Source of the DNA: Cellvibrionaceae bacterium
GTDB lineage: Bacteria; Pseudomonadota; Gammaproteobacteria; Pseudomonadales; Cellvibrionaceae
DNA: 64,000 nt
NCBI GenBank assembly: GCA_021151825.1
Contig: JAGKWQ010000016.1
Location: 62,001 to 126,000 of the forward strand
Direction of reading: 5' to 3'
Part shown: one piece after another, positions 47,911 to 56,703 of the stretch
Layout of the letters: each line of letters begins with the position of its first letter
Position numbering within the stretch: position 1 is the first letter of the stretch
The notes under the pieces: model-generated
What the model saw: only the letters and a program-made list of their open reading frames with translations
The model's database searches: none
Told to the model about the DNA's origin: nothing
Program-made: the position numbers and the translations under genes

Positions 47911-50139
47911 CTACTTTCTGTCAGCACCAACGCTGGCATCAATACTAATTTGTTTGTTGTCCGGTACTTCGGTGTAAGCCAATACCCGCATATCCGGAAC
48001 ACTGTGACGAACGAAGCGGGACAGCATCGGGCGCAAAGGCGCAGCAACCAACAATACCAACGGCTTACCTGCCATTTCCTGCTTCTGCGCTGCGCTCATT
48101 AACGATTGCTGCAAGCGCTCCGCCAAACCCGGCTCAATAAAGGCACTGTCATCAGCGCCGGCTTTTTGTGCCTGCTGCACGGTATTTAGCAACAACTGTT
48201 CCAAACTGGGCTCAAGCGTGATAACAGGCAGGTTTCGCTCGTTTCCAATGATGTTTTGGACGATTTGCCGCGCTAAAGCCACCCTTGCAAGTGAGGTTAA
48301 AGCGGCGGGATCTTGACTCCTGCCCGTCGTACCCGCCAAGGCTTCGGCGATGGAGCGGATATCGCGAATGGGTACTCGCTCACGCAACAGGTTCTGCAAT
48401 ACCTTCAACAAGGTGTTGATACTGATGGTATTCGGTACCAATTCCTCCACCAGTTTGGGTGAAGTTTTGGCCAACATATCCAACAGTTTTTGTACATCTT
48501 CATGGCCTAGCAACTCAAAAGTATGATGCTGCAATATCTGATTGAGATGGGTCGCAACCACTGTGCTCGGGTCCACGACCGTGTAGCCCAATGTTTGAGC
48601 CTGCTCCCGTTGGTTTGGGCTGATCCAGATAGCATCCAGGCCAAAGGCCGGGTCTTTGGTTTTGATCCCATCAATAGAGCCGAATACCTGGCCGGGATTA
48701 ATCGCCAGTTCACGATCCGGATAAACATCCGCTTCCGCCATAGATACGCCCATCAAGCTGATGCGATAACCGGTAGGGTTAAGATCCAGGTTGTCACGGA
48801 TGTGTACCGACGGAATCAGGAACCCCATTTCCTGTGACAACTTTTTACGCACACCTTTAATACGACCTAGCAATTCTCCACCCTGGTTTTTATCAACCAT
48901 AGGAATAAGGCGATACCCCACTTCCAGACCAATTACATCCACAGGTTGAACATCATCCCAGCCCAGCTCCGGAGATTCAGGTGCGCCTGGTGGCAATGCC
49001 GGAACAGAACGCGGTTGCGGAGCGATGCTCGCGCCGCCACCAGCCGGTAAGGAAGAAGGCCCCTCACCTGCTAAACGCGCGCCCGCAGGAATAAATGAAT
49101 TATCTTCCACGGCCGCAGGCTGTTGCTTGCGCCAATGAATGTAGTAAGCCAAGCCTCCGCACAATATCCCCAAACTCAAAAATGCGAGATGCGGCATACC
49201 GGGTACAGACCCCATAACCACCAACATAATTGCAGCAACCGCCAAGGCTTTAGGTGAGGTAAACATTTGCGAGACCACCTGTTTACCCATGTCTTGTGCG
49301 GTGTTAACACGGGTTACCAGAATCGCTGAAGCAACAGACAGCAATAAACCCGGGATTTGCGCTACCAAGCCATCACCGATAGTCAGGATGGTGTAGTGCT
49401 CGAATGCGGTGTTGAAATCCAGATCATGTTGAAGCATCCCGATAGCCAGCCCACCGAAAATATTGATAAACATAATCATGATGCCCGCGACCGCATCGCC
49501 GCGTACGAACTTGCTCGCACCATCCATCGCGCCGTAGAAATCGGCTTCCGCGGCAACTTCCTGGCGACGGGTGCGCGCCTGGTCCTGGTCGATCAAACCC
49601 GCGTTCAGATCCGCATCGATCGCCATTTGTTTACCGGGCATTGCATCTAACGTAAAACGCGCACTCACTTCCGAAATACGGCCAGCACCTTTGGTAACTA
49701 CCACAAAGTTAATGATCATCAAAATGATGAACACCACAATACCAACTGCCAAATTGCCGCCGATCACCACATGACCGAACGCCTCAATCACCTTACCGGC
49801 AGCATCGCCGCCGTTATGTCCTTCCAGCAAAACCACACGGGTAGACGCCACGTTCAAACCGAGGCGCAACAAAGTAGCAATCAACAAAATCGTGGGAAAC
49901 GCCGCAAAATCGAGCGGCCGCAACGCATAGATACTCACCAGCAAAACCACCAGCGAGAGCGCGATATTGAAGGTAAAGAATACGTCCAGCAGCAATGGCG
50001 GAATCGGCAATATGATCATTGCCAACAACATCATCAGCAAAATGGGAATACCCAAATTACCGCGCCCGGCACCCTTGATAGAACCAAGGACAGCCCTGCC
50101 ATTCACGTTGTTGAGTTGGTTAAAAGTCGGTAGCGCCAT
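47911..50139 (-). CDS. flhA: Flagellar export gate protein FlhA
   Basis: 742 residues from the ATG at 50139 (MALPTFNQLNNVNGRAVLGS); the frame stays open 29 codons further but covers the promoter. About eight membrane spans (PILLMMLLAMIILPIPPLLLD and on) surround the FHIPEP-type signature region FARGDAVAG-like KFVRGDAVAGIMIMFIN. The cytoplasmic domain follows (VGYRLIPMVDKNQGGELLGRI, MSAAQKQEMAGKPLVLLVAAPLRPML). It forms the nonameric export ring. Upstream lies the accessory segment that separates it from flhB. Confidence 0.96.
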   Translation of the reverse strand: MALPTFNQLNNVNGRAVLGSIKGAGRGNLGIPILLMMLLAMIILPIPPLLLDVFFTFNIALSLVVLLVSIYALRPLDFAAFPTILLIATLLRLGLNVASTRVVLLEGHNGGDAAGKVIEAFGHVVIGGNLAVGIVVFIILMIINFVVVTKGAGRISEVSARFTLDAMPGKQMAIDADLNAGLIDQDQARTRRQEVAAEADFYGAMDGASKFVRGDAVAGIMIMFINIFGGLAIGMLQHDLDFNTAFEHYTILTIGDGLVAQIPGLLLSVASAILVTRVNTAQDMGKQVVSQMFTSPKALAVAAIMLVVMGSVPGMPHLAFLSLGILCGGLAYYIHWRKQQPAAVEDNSFIPAGARLAGEGPSSLPAGGGASIAPQPRSVPALPPGAPESPELGWDDVQPVDVIGLEVGYRLIPMVDKNQGGELLGRIKGVRKKLSQEMGFLIPSVHIRDNLDLNPTGYRISLMGVSMAEADVYPDRELAINPGQVFGSIDGIKTKDPAFGLDAIWISPNQREQAQTLGYTVVDPSTVVATHLNQILQHHTFELLGHEDVQKLLDMLAKTSPKLVEELVPNTISINTLLKVLQNLLRERVPIRDIRSIAEALAGTTGRSQDPAALTSLARVALARQIVQNIIGNERNLPVITLEPSLEQLLLNTVQQAQKAGADDSAFIEPGLAERLQQSLMSAAQKQEMAGKPLVLLVAAPLRPMLSRFVRHSVPDMRVLAYTEVPDNKQISIDASVGADRK

Positions 50140-50182
50140 AGTCACGGATTCTTGACGGTTTAAGTCGGTTTTCCGTGTTATC

Positions 50183-50197
50183 GCAAGAAGTGTACCT
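50183..50197 (-). promoter_or_regulatory. Candidate sigma-54 promoter of flhA
   Basis: Leftward AGGTACACTTCTTGC, against TGGCAC-N5-TTGC. The GG and GC doublets are spaced correctly at 12 bases and AC plus TTGC match; T at -26 and C at -23 do not. Transcription would start about 33 bases before the flhA ATG. Confidence 0.6.
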
Positions 50198-50245
50198 AAA
50201 TGTTTAGCAGTAGTTTTGAAACACAAAAGCTATTCACAAGTAGCC

Positions 50246-50280
50246 AATATCCCACCGGCTTGTAGGATATTGACTACAAG
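50246..50280. repeat. Overlapping alternative hairpins upstream of flhA
   Basis: AATATCC (50246-50252) pairs with GGATATT (50265-50271), and CTTGTAG (50259-50265) pairs with CTACAAG (50274-50280). The two 7-bp stems overlap and cannot both form. The remaining bases from 50281 to 50410 are AT-rich with no gene. Confidence 0.4.
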
Positions 50281-50410
50281 TGCTCATAAAAAGAAGCACA
50301 TCATAAAAATAAGACAAATAGCATTATTTTCATTGTTTAGCCTTATAAGTCTTATTAATATTCGCCTGCCTTAATGATTAAGGTAAATAAAAATTTATCA
50401 GGAGCTATAT

Positions 50411-51022
50411 ATGTTTAGGATTAACCGAGGACTGCTTCACCTATGGGGATTTTTTTTATCCCGGGGATCTCCGAAAAGCATTTTCTTTTTTGTGATTTCC
50501 AGCTTAATGAGTTTTATAGCAGTGCCAGCAAATGCTGCTTACATTTGCACTCCAAAGCAGGATTGTACAATGACATGGACTGGTAACTCATACACCATGA
50601 CCTGCAAAGTCACTACAACATGCACATGGGTTCCAGATCCACCTCCGCCACCTCCGCCTCCACCACCACCTCCTCCGCCACCTCCAAAAACTCCGGAGCA
50701 AATTGAACGAGAACAGCACATAAAATTCTGTAAGGAGTACCCTGCAACAATAGTAAATGCAGTAATGCAATGCCAAAATACTGCAAGATCAGATTTTAGC
50801 TATTTCGTCAGTACAAAATGCTCGGAGACGACATCTCAAACCTGGTCCATCAACGGAGCATTTAAAAATATCTTGGGCTTTGAGTTTTCACGAACCATCG
50901 AACCTGGGCCAACTTGCAGAGCTAATGCAGAGCTTGCAAGGGATGATACGATACGGGCGTGTAGTTATAGCGGTGAAAAATATCTAGCAACGTTAGCTGT
51001 TCAATGTGCTGATGTGAAATAA
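50411..51022 (+). CDS. Exported Cys-rich protein with polyproline tract, unknown function
   Basis: 203 residues, ATG at 50411 with AGGAG nine bases upstream. A long signal peptide (to about SFIAVPANA, residue 42) is followed by a short Cys/Thr-rich domain (43-74), a run of 16 prolines (77-92), a charged helix (KTPEQIEREQHIKFCKEY) and a C-terminal Cys-containing domain. The mature part has ten cysteines, an even number that fits disulfides in the periplasm or outside. I do not recognise the family. It runs against the flagellar operons and is more AT-rich than they are. Polyproline translation would need EF-P. Confidence 0.72.
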   Translation: MFRINRGLLHLWGFFLSRGSPKSIFFFVISSLMSFIAVPANAAYICTPKQDCTMTWTGNSYTMTCKVTTTCTWVPDPPPPPPPPPPPPPPPPKTPEQIEREQHIKFCKEYPATIVNAVMQCQNTARSDFSYFVSTKCSETTSQTWSINGAFKNILGFEFSRTIEPGPTCRANAELARDDTIRACSYSGEKYLATLAVQCADVK

Positions 51023-51029
51023 CACCCAT

Positions 51030-51058
51030 CACTTAGCAGCGCATTGCACTGCTAAGTG
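51030..51058 (+). terminator. Stem-loop between the two accessory genes
   Basis: Perfect 10-bp stem CACTTAGCAG/CTGCTAAGTG with a 9-base loop, just after the polyproline gene. Only GTTAATTT follows, so it is more likely an mRNA-stabilising hairpin or partial terminator. Confidence 0.5.
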
Positions 51059-51081
51059 GTTAATTTAAGGAAGTATTCATT

Positions 51082-51894
51082 ATGGTTTTCAATGAAGCAT
51101 TTAGAAATCGAAAATACCTATTATTGGCAATAAGCAGCATTGCAATATTATTACTAGTCGTTTGGTTTCAACACACTAGAGTTCCGACCAGCTACGCGCC
51201 AAGTGAAATAAAAGAACCAAACACTCACTTATCAACTCCACAAAAAAGTCAACCATTGCCTTTTAATAAAAAAGAATTAGAAAAAAAGTCAGAGCTCACT
51301 GGACAAAAACAAACGTGGAATCCAATGGGAGATGCCGCTTCAAGAGCAAAAATTACAGCCTGGTTTGCATCCAGAGGAAATTACAGTTTTTATGGCCCGG
51401 ATGAAAAGAACGAATATCAAAACTATGACAAGGAAACTTTAAATAAGCTAAGTGAATCTGGTGATATTCGCGCAATGCATGAGTTGGCAAACAGAGCAGA
51501 ATCTATAGATGAATCAAATTCTACTTTGTATAAGGCCGCAATTTATGGCTCAACTGCCGCCATCACTCAAATAGGAACCTCAATTGAGATATGGAAACAA
51601 ATTGACCAACTGCCTGCTGAAGAAAAACGAGCATATGTCATAGAAGCTCTCGCACACTATGAAGCCGCAACAATACGAGGTGACTGGTGGGGTAATATTA
51701 ACGACGGAAGTTCGCTGAAAAATCGATTATCCATACAACCAGACAAAACTGAACAAGAATATATTAAAAAAAGATCACAGGAAATTTATGATGACCTTCA
51801 GAAAAAACGATATGAACTTGGTTTAGGTGAATTTGATAATACGGTGCCGGACGAAGTAGTAAAACTCTATGAAGAAATGCTTCGCCCTCTTTAA
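51082..51894 (+). CDS. Membrane-anchored protein of unknown function
   Basis: 270 residues, ATG at 51082, with AAGGAAG about nine bases upstream. One N-terminal membrane anchor (YLLLAISSIAILLLVVWF, about residues 13-30) precedes a polar linker and a helical domain. LNKLSESGDIRAMHELANRAES and LYKAAIYGSTAAITQIGTSIE (about 115-165) resemble degenerate Sel1/TPR-type repeats; EALAHYEAATIRGDWWG extends this. The helical part should face the periplasm. No known family is claimed. 59 bases separate it from the polyproline gene, so both probably belong to one unit. Codon use is AT-richer than that of neighbours. Confidence 0.7.
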   Translation: MVFNEAFRNRKYLLLAISSIAILLLVVWFQHTRVPTSYAPSEIKEPNTHLSTPQKSQPLPFNKKELEKKSELTGQKQTWNPMGDAASRAKITAWFASRGNYSFYGPDEKNEYQNYDKETLNKLSESGDIRAMHELANRAESIDESNSTLYKAAIYGSTAAITQIGTSIEIWKQIDQLPAEEKRAYVIEALAHYEAATIRGDWWGNINDGSSLKNRLSIQPDKTEQEYIKKRSQEIYDDLQKKRYELGLGEFDNTVPDEVVKLYEEMLRPL

Positions 51895-51928
51895 GGGTGG
51901 ACAATTTCAATTATCGAAGCAAATAGCT

Positions 51929-52045
51929 CTAAGTATCAAGCTTCTCTTTAGCGCCATAACGCATCTCCCGTGGCACATCGATACCGAGGGGATATGTGGC
52001 CTATCGCCGTTGCAGTAATTGCGTAAATGCAGATGATAAACAGCA
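51929..52045 (-). pseudogene. flhB: Decayed second copy of the flhB 3' end
   Basis: Read leftward, one frame gives LRNYCNGDRP and, after a frameshift, another gives GIDVPREMRYGAKEKLDT and a stop. The live FlhB ends LRNYRKGKGDRP...NINVPRDMRYDAKGKLDN. Twelve of the last 18 residues agree, and the DNA agrees at roughly 75-80% over about 115 bases, in the same orientation as 52901-53015. Homology ends near the codons for VLAYVFQ. Conservative differences suggest it diverged while still coding, then decayed. Confidence 0.85.
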
Positions 52046-52060
52046 GTAGTCAACGAGAAA

Positions 52061-52090
52061 AATAACCAACCCGGATATAGGTTGGTTATT
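52061..52090 (-). terminator. Leftward terminator at the edge of the flhB remnant
   Basis: AATAACCAACC, 8-base loop, GGTTGGTTATT: a perfect 11-bp stem, followed leftward by TTTCTC. It lies about 15 bases from where flhB homology ends and may mark the inner end of an inserted segment. Confidence 0.6.
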
Positions 52091-52184
52091 ATCAATAACG
52101 CAACGATATTTTGGTACGTATTAGCTAATCATTATTGCTGCAGAATAACCTGTTGAAAACAAATCAGAGCTTACTAATCAGAGG

Positions 52185-52780
52185 CTAAATTTCGATAAGT
52201 GCCCGTGCTTTGAACTTGTCATATAGTCTAGCAATCATCAAAGCTCTCTTTAAATTATCGTCATCTATGTTTCTTGAAAAAGTTAGATGAGCGGAAAGCA
52301 CTAAATCTGAATTCGCCTGCCACATTTACTTCGTCCAATAAATCCAATATGTCAGTCTTATCTACACTTTCAGATATCCAACTTGCCTGATCGATTGGCG
52401 ACAAATGGAATATCTCGACGAGTTCGAAACGCGTCTCTTCAAGCCCAGAAATAACTAAATCTTTAAATTTCGCTTGATTCTTTGCAAAACCAGCCGCTTC
52501 CCCATACATAAATTCTGATCCATCAAAATCAATTGGACATCCTTCCAGAACACGGGCTTTAAACGATATGATCTATAACGTTTGATTCACAACAGTCTCT
52601 CATAAGCTCATATACATAATGTCAAGCTGGCTTTTCCAATCTGCCCCTAATGCCATCAATTAATTCTTCATAGGTTAGGCGAGAAGTCCCTTCCAAATAC
52701 TGTGCTTCATATTCATTCTGGAGATTTCCTGCGGTTATTCCCAGAGCAGCGACCAATTCAGAGATGAAAGTATATTTTTA
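52185..52780 (-). pseudogene. Broken gene of unknown family
   Basis: Successive leftward frames join into one plausible chain across frameshifts: FISELVAALGITAGNLQNEY...RGRLEKPA (about 52767-52625), then HYVYELMRDCCESNVIDHIV, then KARVLEGCPIDFDGSEFMYG and on to EVNVAGEFRF (to about 52290), then SAHLTFSRNIDDDNLKRALM...RALIEI and a stop at 52185. The longest intact frame is only 82 codons (52261-52509). No start codon with a good ribosome site is visible. Family unknown. Whether all pieces belong to one gene is inference. Confidence 0.5.
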
Positions 52781-52900
52781 ACGCTATGTGAAAAAAAACA
52801 GACCTTTGCACTTCGTACCAACTAATTGAAGTGATATTGGCCAGCTATATTCTATGGCGGGAGACTCAAACTGAGGCGATGGAAGCTATGAATGGGGATC

Positions 52901-54058
52901 TTAATTATCAAGCTTACCTTTAGCGTCATAACGCATATCACGCGGCACATTGATATTACGCGGATATTGCGGTCTGTCGCCCTTACCCTTACGGTAGTTA
53001 CGCAGTTGAAATACATAGGCAAGCACTTGGGCTACGGCGAGATATAAACCGGCGGGAATTTCTTCATCAGCATCAGTGGTATAAAAAATCGCGCGCGCCA
53101 GTACCGGTGATTGGATAATTTCAATTTTATGGGCGTTGGCGATTTCGCGGATTTTCATTGCCATGTGATCGCCGCCCTTGGCGAGCATAATCGGTACATC
53201 CATCGTTTCCGGGTCATAGCGCAGTGCCACCGAAAAATGTTCCGGGTTGGTAATTACCACATCAGCCTGCGGTACGTTACCCATCATGCGGCGTTGCGCC
53301 ATCTCTCTTTGCAACTGGCGAATACGGCCTTTGACTTCCGGCTTACCATCGGTATCTTTGGCTTCGTCTTTCAAATCCTGCCGCGACATTTTTAATTTTT
53401 TGTTGTACTGGTAAATCTGGATAGGGATATCAATCGCTGCAATAAAAATCGTTGTTACGGATAACAAGATCGTTGCAAAAATAGAAATATCTAATGAATG
53501 GATAATGGCGTTACCAACGCTTTCATCCGACAAACGAAACATATCTTGCGCATACAACTGCAAGATCAAAATCGTGGCCCATAAAATCAGCGATACTTTA
53601 GCGATCGACTTGAGTAACTCGATTAACGAGTTCATGGAAAACATACGTTTGATACCCGCAATGGGGTCCATTCGATTGAACTGGGGAGTTATCGCTTTGC
53701 CACTAAAAATAAATCCGCCCAACGCGATTGGCCCGGCAATCGACGCAATCAGGAGCACCGCCATCAACGGGACTATGCTGAATAACCCTTCATAAATAGC
53801 AGCACCCAAATGACCGATCATGGCATTGGTATCAAAAATAGTTTCACGAGTGAGAATAAAATTGGCGCGGGTGATGCCTATTATTTTGTCTGCCATAAAG
53901 CCGGCAAATATATAGAGACCAATGGTCGCCAACATTAAAACGGCTGTGGTAGTTAAATCGCGGGAACGGGGAATCTGGCCTTCTTCGCGCGCTTTTTCGA
54001 TCTTGCGCGAACTGGCCTCTTCCGTTTTTTCCTGACCACTGTCATCTTCTTCAGCCAT
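52901..54058 (-). CDS. flhB: Flagellar export switch protein FlhB
   Basis: 385 residues. Four membrane spans (about 37-215) precede a cytoplasmic domain with the autocleavage region VPQADVVITNPEHFSVALRY. The cleavage motif reads N271-P272-E273-H274 where Salmonella has NPTH. The domain continues VPIMLAKGGDHMAMKIREIA and ends with the stretch that is duplicated at 51929-52045. FlhB switches export from rod/hook to filament subunits. Last gene of fliLMNOPQR-flhB; it starts 15 bases after fliR. Confidence 0.96.
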   Translation of the reverse strand: MAEEDDSGQEKTEEASSRKIEKAREEGQIPRSRDLTTTAVLMLATIGLYIFAGFMADKIIGITRANFILTRETIFDTNAMIGHLGAAIYEGLFSIVPLMAVLLIASIAGPIALGGFIFSGKAITPQFNRMDPIAGIKRMFSMNSLIELLKSIAKVSLILWATILILQLYAQDMFRLSDESVGNAIIHSLDISIFATILLSVTTIFIAAIDIPIQIYQYNKKLKMSRQDLKDEAKDTDGKPEVKGRIRQLQREMAQRRMMGNVPQADVVITNPEHFSVALRYDPETMDVPIMLAKGGDHMAMKIREIANAHKIEIIQSPVLARAIFYTTDADEEIPAGLYLAVAQVLAYVFQLRNYRKGKGDRPQYPRNINVPRDMRYDAKGKLDN

Positions 54059-54073
54059 AGCTCACCTTTTCTG

Positions 54074-54859
54074 TCAGGGGCTCAAAGCCAAAGTACGCAG
54101 CGTGCCAATTCCTTCTTCCATAATGTCGTAATAAACAGGCAGGAAATTGGCCAGGGTAAACCACATAAGCACAAACCCAAAAATCAATGTGATCGGGAAA
54201 CCAACGGTAAATACGTTTAATTGCGGGGCCGAGCGGCTCATCACCCCAAACGACATATTCACAATCATCAATGACGTGAATAACGGCAGGCTCACCAATA
54301 AACCTGCGCTAAATAACCAGGAGCCCATATCCACAATCGTGGAAAAATGAGCGCTATTCATACCCTCTCCACCAATAGGAAAGGTGGTGAAACTATCAAT
54401 CAACAACTGCAACACCACCAAATGACCATTCGTGCTTAAAAATAATAATGTTGATAGCAATAAATAAAATTGCGACAAAATCGTCACGCTCACGCCGCTG
54501 GAAGGATCATTCATGGCTGCAAATCCCAAGCCCATCTTCATCGCCATAAATTGCCCGGCCAGCACAAAGACATGCATAACAACTTGCATACAAAACCCGA
54601 GCGCCAATCCAATCAGCACTTCTTGAATTACTATTCCAAATCCTTGCATCGATAATAAAGAAGTAACTGGCGCAGCAGGTAAAACCGGAGCAACCAACAT
54701 AGTTGTGAACAGAGTAAGGATAATCCGCAAACGCGCCGGTACTGTACGCGCACCGATGACAGGAACTGCAAAGTAGAACGCGCTAATACGCAACATCGGC
54801 CATATGTAAGTGCCGATAAATTGGCTGAGCTGCTCTTCGCTGATGATCAGTTCTTGCAT
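54074..54859 (-). CDS. fliR: Flagellar export protein FliR
   Basis: 261 residues with about six membrane spans (ISAFYFAVPVIGARTVPARLRIILTLFTT onward). Typical stretches are VLIGLALGFCMQVVMHVFVLAGQFMAMKMGLGFA and SMLIVNMSFGVMSRSAPQLNVFTVGFP-like SLMIVNMSFGVMSRSAPQLN. It is part of the FliPQR gate. 12 bases from fliQ. Confidence 0.96.
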   Translation of the reverse strand: MQELIISEEQLSQFIGTYIWPMLRISAFYFAVPVIGARTVPARLRIILTLFTTMLVAPVLPAAPVTSLLSMQGFGIVIQEVLIGLALGFCMQVVMHVFVLAGQFMAMKMGLGFAAMNDPSSGVSVTILSQFYLLLSTLLFLSTNGHLVVLQLLIDSFTTFPIGGEGMNSAHFSTIVDMGSWLFSAGLLVSLPLFTSLMIVNMSFGVMSRSAPQLNVFTVGFPITLIFGFVLMWFTLANFLPVYYDIMEEGIGTLRTLALSP

Positions 54860-54871
54860 CGCAAAAAAAAC

Positions 54872-55141
54872 CTAACCGATTAAACTCGGCACACTGGAAA
54901 AGAGCCGGTTGAACAAGTCCATAAATTTAGTTAGTAACCAGGGGCCGGCAATCATCAATGTAATCAGGGTTACAATCAAACGCGGTAAAAAACTTAGCGT
55001 TTGCTCGTTAATTTGGGTGGCAGCCTGAAACATACTCACGATCAAACCAACAATCAGGCCAGGGCCAATAATTACCAACAATATTAAAATAGTGAGATAA
55101 AAAGCATCTGCAAATAAATCCATAACGACTTCGGGTGTCAT
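54872..55141 (-). CDS. fliQ: Flagellar export protein FliQ
   Basis: 89 residues, two membrane spans: AFYLTILILLVIIGPGLIVG and LPRLIVTLITLMIAGPWLL, with the conserved VSMFQAATQINEQTLSFLPR between them. A small gate subunit, full length. 13 bases after fliP. Confidence 0.97.
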   Translation of the reverse strand: MTPEVVMDLFADAFYLTILILLVIIGPGLIVGLIVSMFQAATQINEQTLSFLPRLIVTLITLMIAGPWLLTKFMDLFNRLFSSVPSLIG

Positions 55142-55154
55142 GATAATACCTCCG

Positions 55155-56021
55155 TCATATGCCGTAACTGGCAGCGAGCGTGCCTACAATCATGGCCCAG
55201 CCATCCACCAATACAAACAGCATAATTTTAAATGGCAAGGAAATAATCAATGGTGACAACATCATCATACCCATGGCCATAAGCACACTGGATACGACAA
55301 TATCAATCACTAAAAAAGGGATGAAAATAATAAAACCAATCTGGAATGCCGTTTTTAATTCACTAATAATAAATGCCGGGACCAATATGTTAAACGGCGT
55401 TTCTTCCGGTGTTGCAATGGGCGGATGTTTGGCAATACCAACAAAAAGCGAAATATCTGACTCACGCGTTTGCGCCAGCATAAAACTGTGAAATGGTGCT
55501 GCAGTTTTTGCCAGCGCATCCTGAGCAGTGATTTGCTGGTTGAGATAGGGTTGAAGCGCGTCCTCGTTCACCTTATTTAATACCGGCTGCATAATAAATA
55601 ATGTAAGAAAAAGCGCGAGACCAATCAGAATCTGGTTGGATGGCGATTGCTGCAAACCCAATGCTTGCCGCAAAATGGAAAACACAATAATGATGCGCGT
55701 GAATGAGGTCATCATCATTAATATCGCTGGCAAAAAAGTCAGCGCCGTCATAATCGCAAGAATTTGCAAAGTTACTGTGTATTCTTGCGTTCCATTCGGA
55801 TTGGTTTTTACCGTTAACGCCGGCAAACCTGGAATTGCCGGAAGGCTGCCGAGTTGAGACCCATTGGTTTGCGACAAGGGCAAATTCCCTGAGCCAGGGT
55901 CTGTAATTGGCGGCAAGCTGGTTTGTGCCGCAACTACACCAGCGATCAACCAGAGCAGTAAAATAGAGCACAAGCTGATTAATTTTTTAACAATGGGCGC
56001 TTGATAGTTCACCATAATCAT
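55155..56021 (-). CDS. fliP: Flagellar export protein FliP
   Basis: 288 residues. A cleavable signal-like N-terminus ([19 protein letters not shown]) and a polar segment precede the conserved gate region: [40 protein letters not shown] sequence, [18 protein letters not shown] and [23 protein letters not shown] at 56021 overlaps the fliO stop in an ATGA. It forms the core of the FliPQR channel. Confidence 0.97.
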   Translation of the reverse strand: MIMVNYQAPIVKKLISLCSILLLWLIAGVVAAQTSLPPITDPGSGNLPLSQTNGSQLGSLPAIPGLPALTVKTNPNGTQEYTVTLQILAIMTALTFLPAILMMMTSFTRIIIVFSILRQALGLQQSPSNQILIGLALFLTLFIMQPVLNKVNEDALQPYLNQQITAQDALAKTAAPFHSFMLAQTRESDISLFVGIAKHPPIATPEETPFNILVPAFIISELKTAFQIGFIIFIPFLVIDIVVSSVLMAMGMMMLSPLIISLPFKIMLFVLVDGWAMIVGTLAASYGI

Positions 56022-56680
56022 TCCCGCTTTCCGGAATTATTATTGCCATTCGATTGATCGTCAGCATCGCTTGGCCGTTGTAATATCGCCATCAACTTGC
56101 GCCCAAAATCGGAGGTGTTGATATCCGCTGAATTAGCGGCGATAGGGGTATCAAATGTATGCAAGGTATTGATATGTGTCGGAGTAATACCTAACAGTAA
56201 TTGCTGGCCACCCGCATCAATTAATACGATGCGCTCACGTGTACCCAACGGCATAGTGGCAATAATTTTTAAGTGTGACGTACCGGAAAGATTTCCCTGG
56301 CTGAAGCGTTTTACAAACCAGGAGAGACCAAAAATCAAACCGATTACCAACAGTAAGCCAAGGGTTACGTTCAACAAATGCCCACCGCTGCCGATAGGCG
56401 GGCTATTTGCATTTTTGTAATAGGGATTGGTGTTATTCGCGGGCGTTTGCGCATCGTTTTGCGGGGCCGCTGAAACAGAGGTTTCATTCGGATTTTGTAC
56501 AGTTGAAACCGGTGATGCGCCAACTGGTGAACTTGTCGCAGCAACCGAGGTAGCAACGGTTGATGATATTTCAGTAGGCGGTGACGCAGTAACATCATTA
56601 GCAGCAGTGCAAGTCATCGCAGCTGCTAATAGCCCCGCCCCTGTCACGCTGTAAATTACTTTTTTAAATGCGGGGCTCAT
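56018..56680 (-). CDS. fliO: Flagellar biosynthesis protein FliO
   Basis: 220 residues. A signal-like N-terminus ([19 protein letters not shown]) and a long Ser/Thr/Asn/Pro-rich segment (about 25-100) precede one membrane span ([22 protein letters not shown]) and the cytoplasmic FliO domain ([31 protein letters not shown]). FliO helps assemble FliP rings. The extended N-terminal part is longer than in enteric FliO. Confidence 0.93.
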   Translation of the reverse strand: MSPAFKKVIYSVTGAGLLAAAMTCTAANDVTASPPTEISSTVATSVAATSSPVGASPVSTVQNPNETSVSAAPQNDAQTPANNTNPYYKNANSPPIGSGGHLLNVTLGLLLVIGLIFGLSWFVKRFSQGNLSGTSHLKIIATMPLGTRERIVLIDAGGQQLLLGITPTHINTLHTFDTPIAANSADINTSDFGRKLMAILQRPSDADDQSNGNNNSGKRE

Positions 56681-56703
56681 TGTGCATTCCTAACTTATAT
56701 CCA

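Noticed and set aside
22444..50277. Shared 13-mer GATATTGACTACA near 22459 and 50266, as a possible repeat family
   Set aside because: Matches of 13 bases are expected by chance many times in 64 kb, and flanks do not align.
50539..50776. Leftward frames coding for glycine- or arginine/tryptophan-rich stretches
   Set aside because: They are the complement of the CCN polyproline codons of the 50411 gene, with no ribosome site.
50227..52900. Insertion sequence or prophage remnant
   Set aside because: No transposase, integrase or terminal inverted repeats could be recognised, so only an unclassified insertion is claimed.
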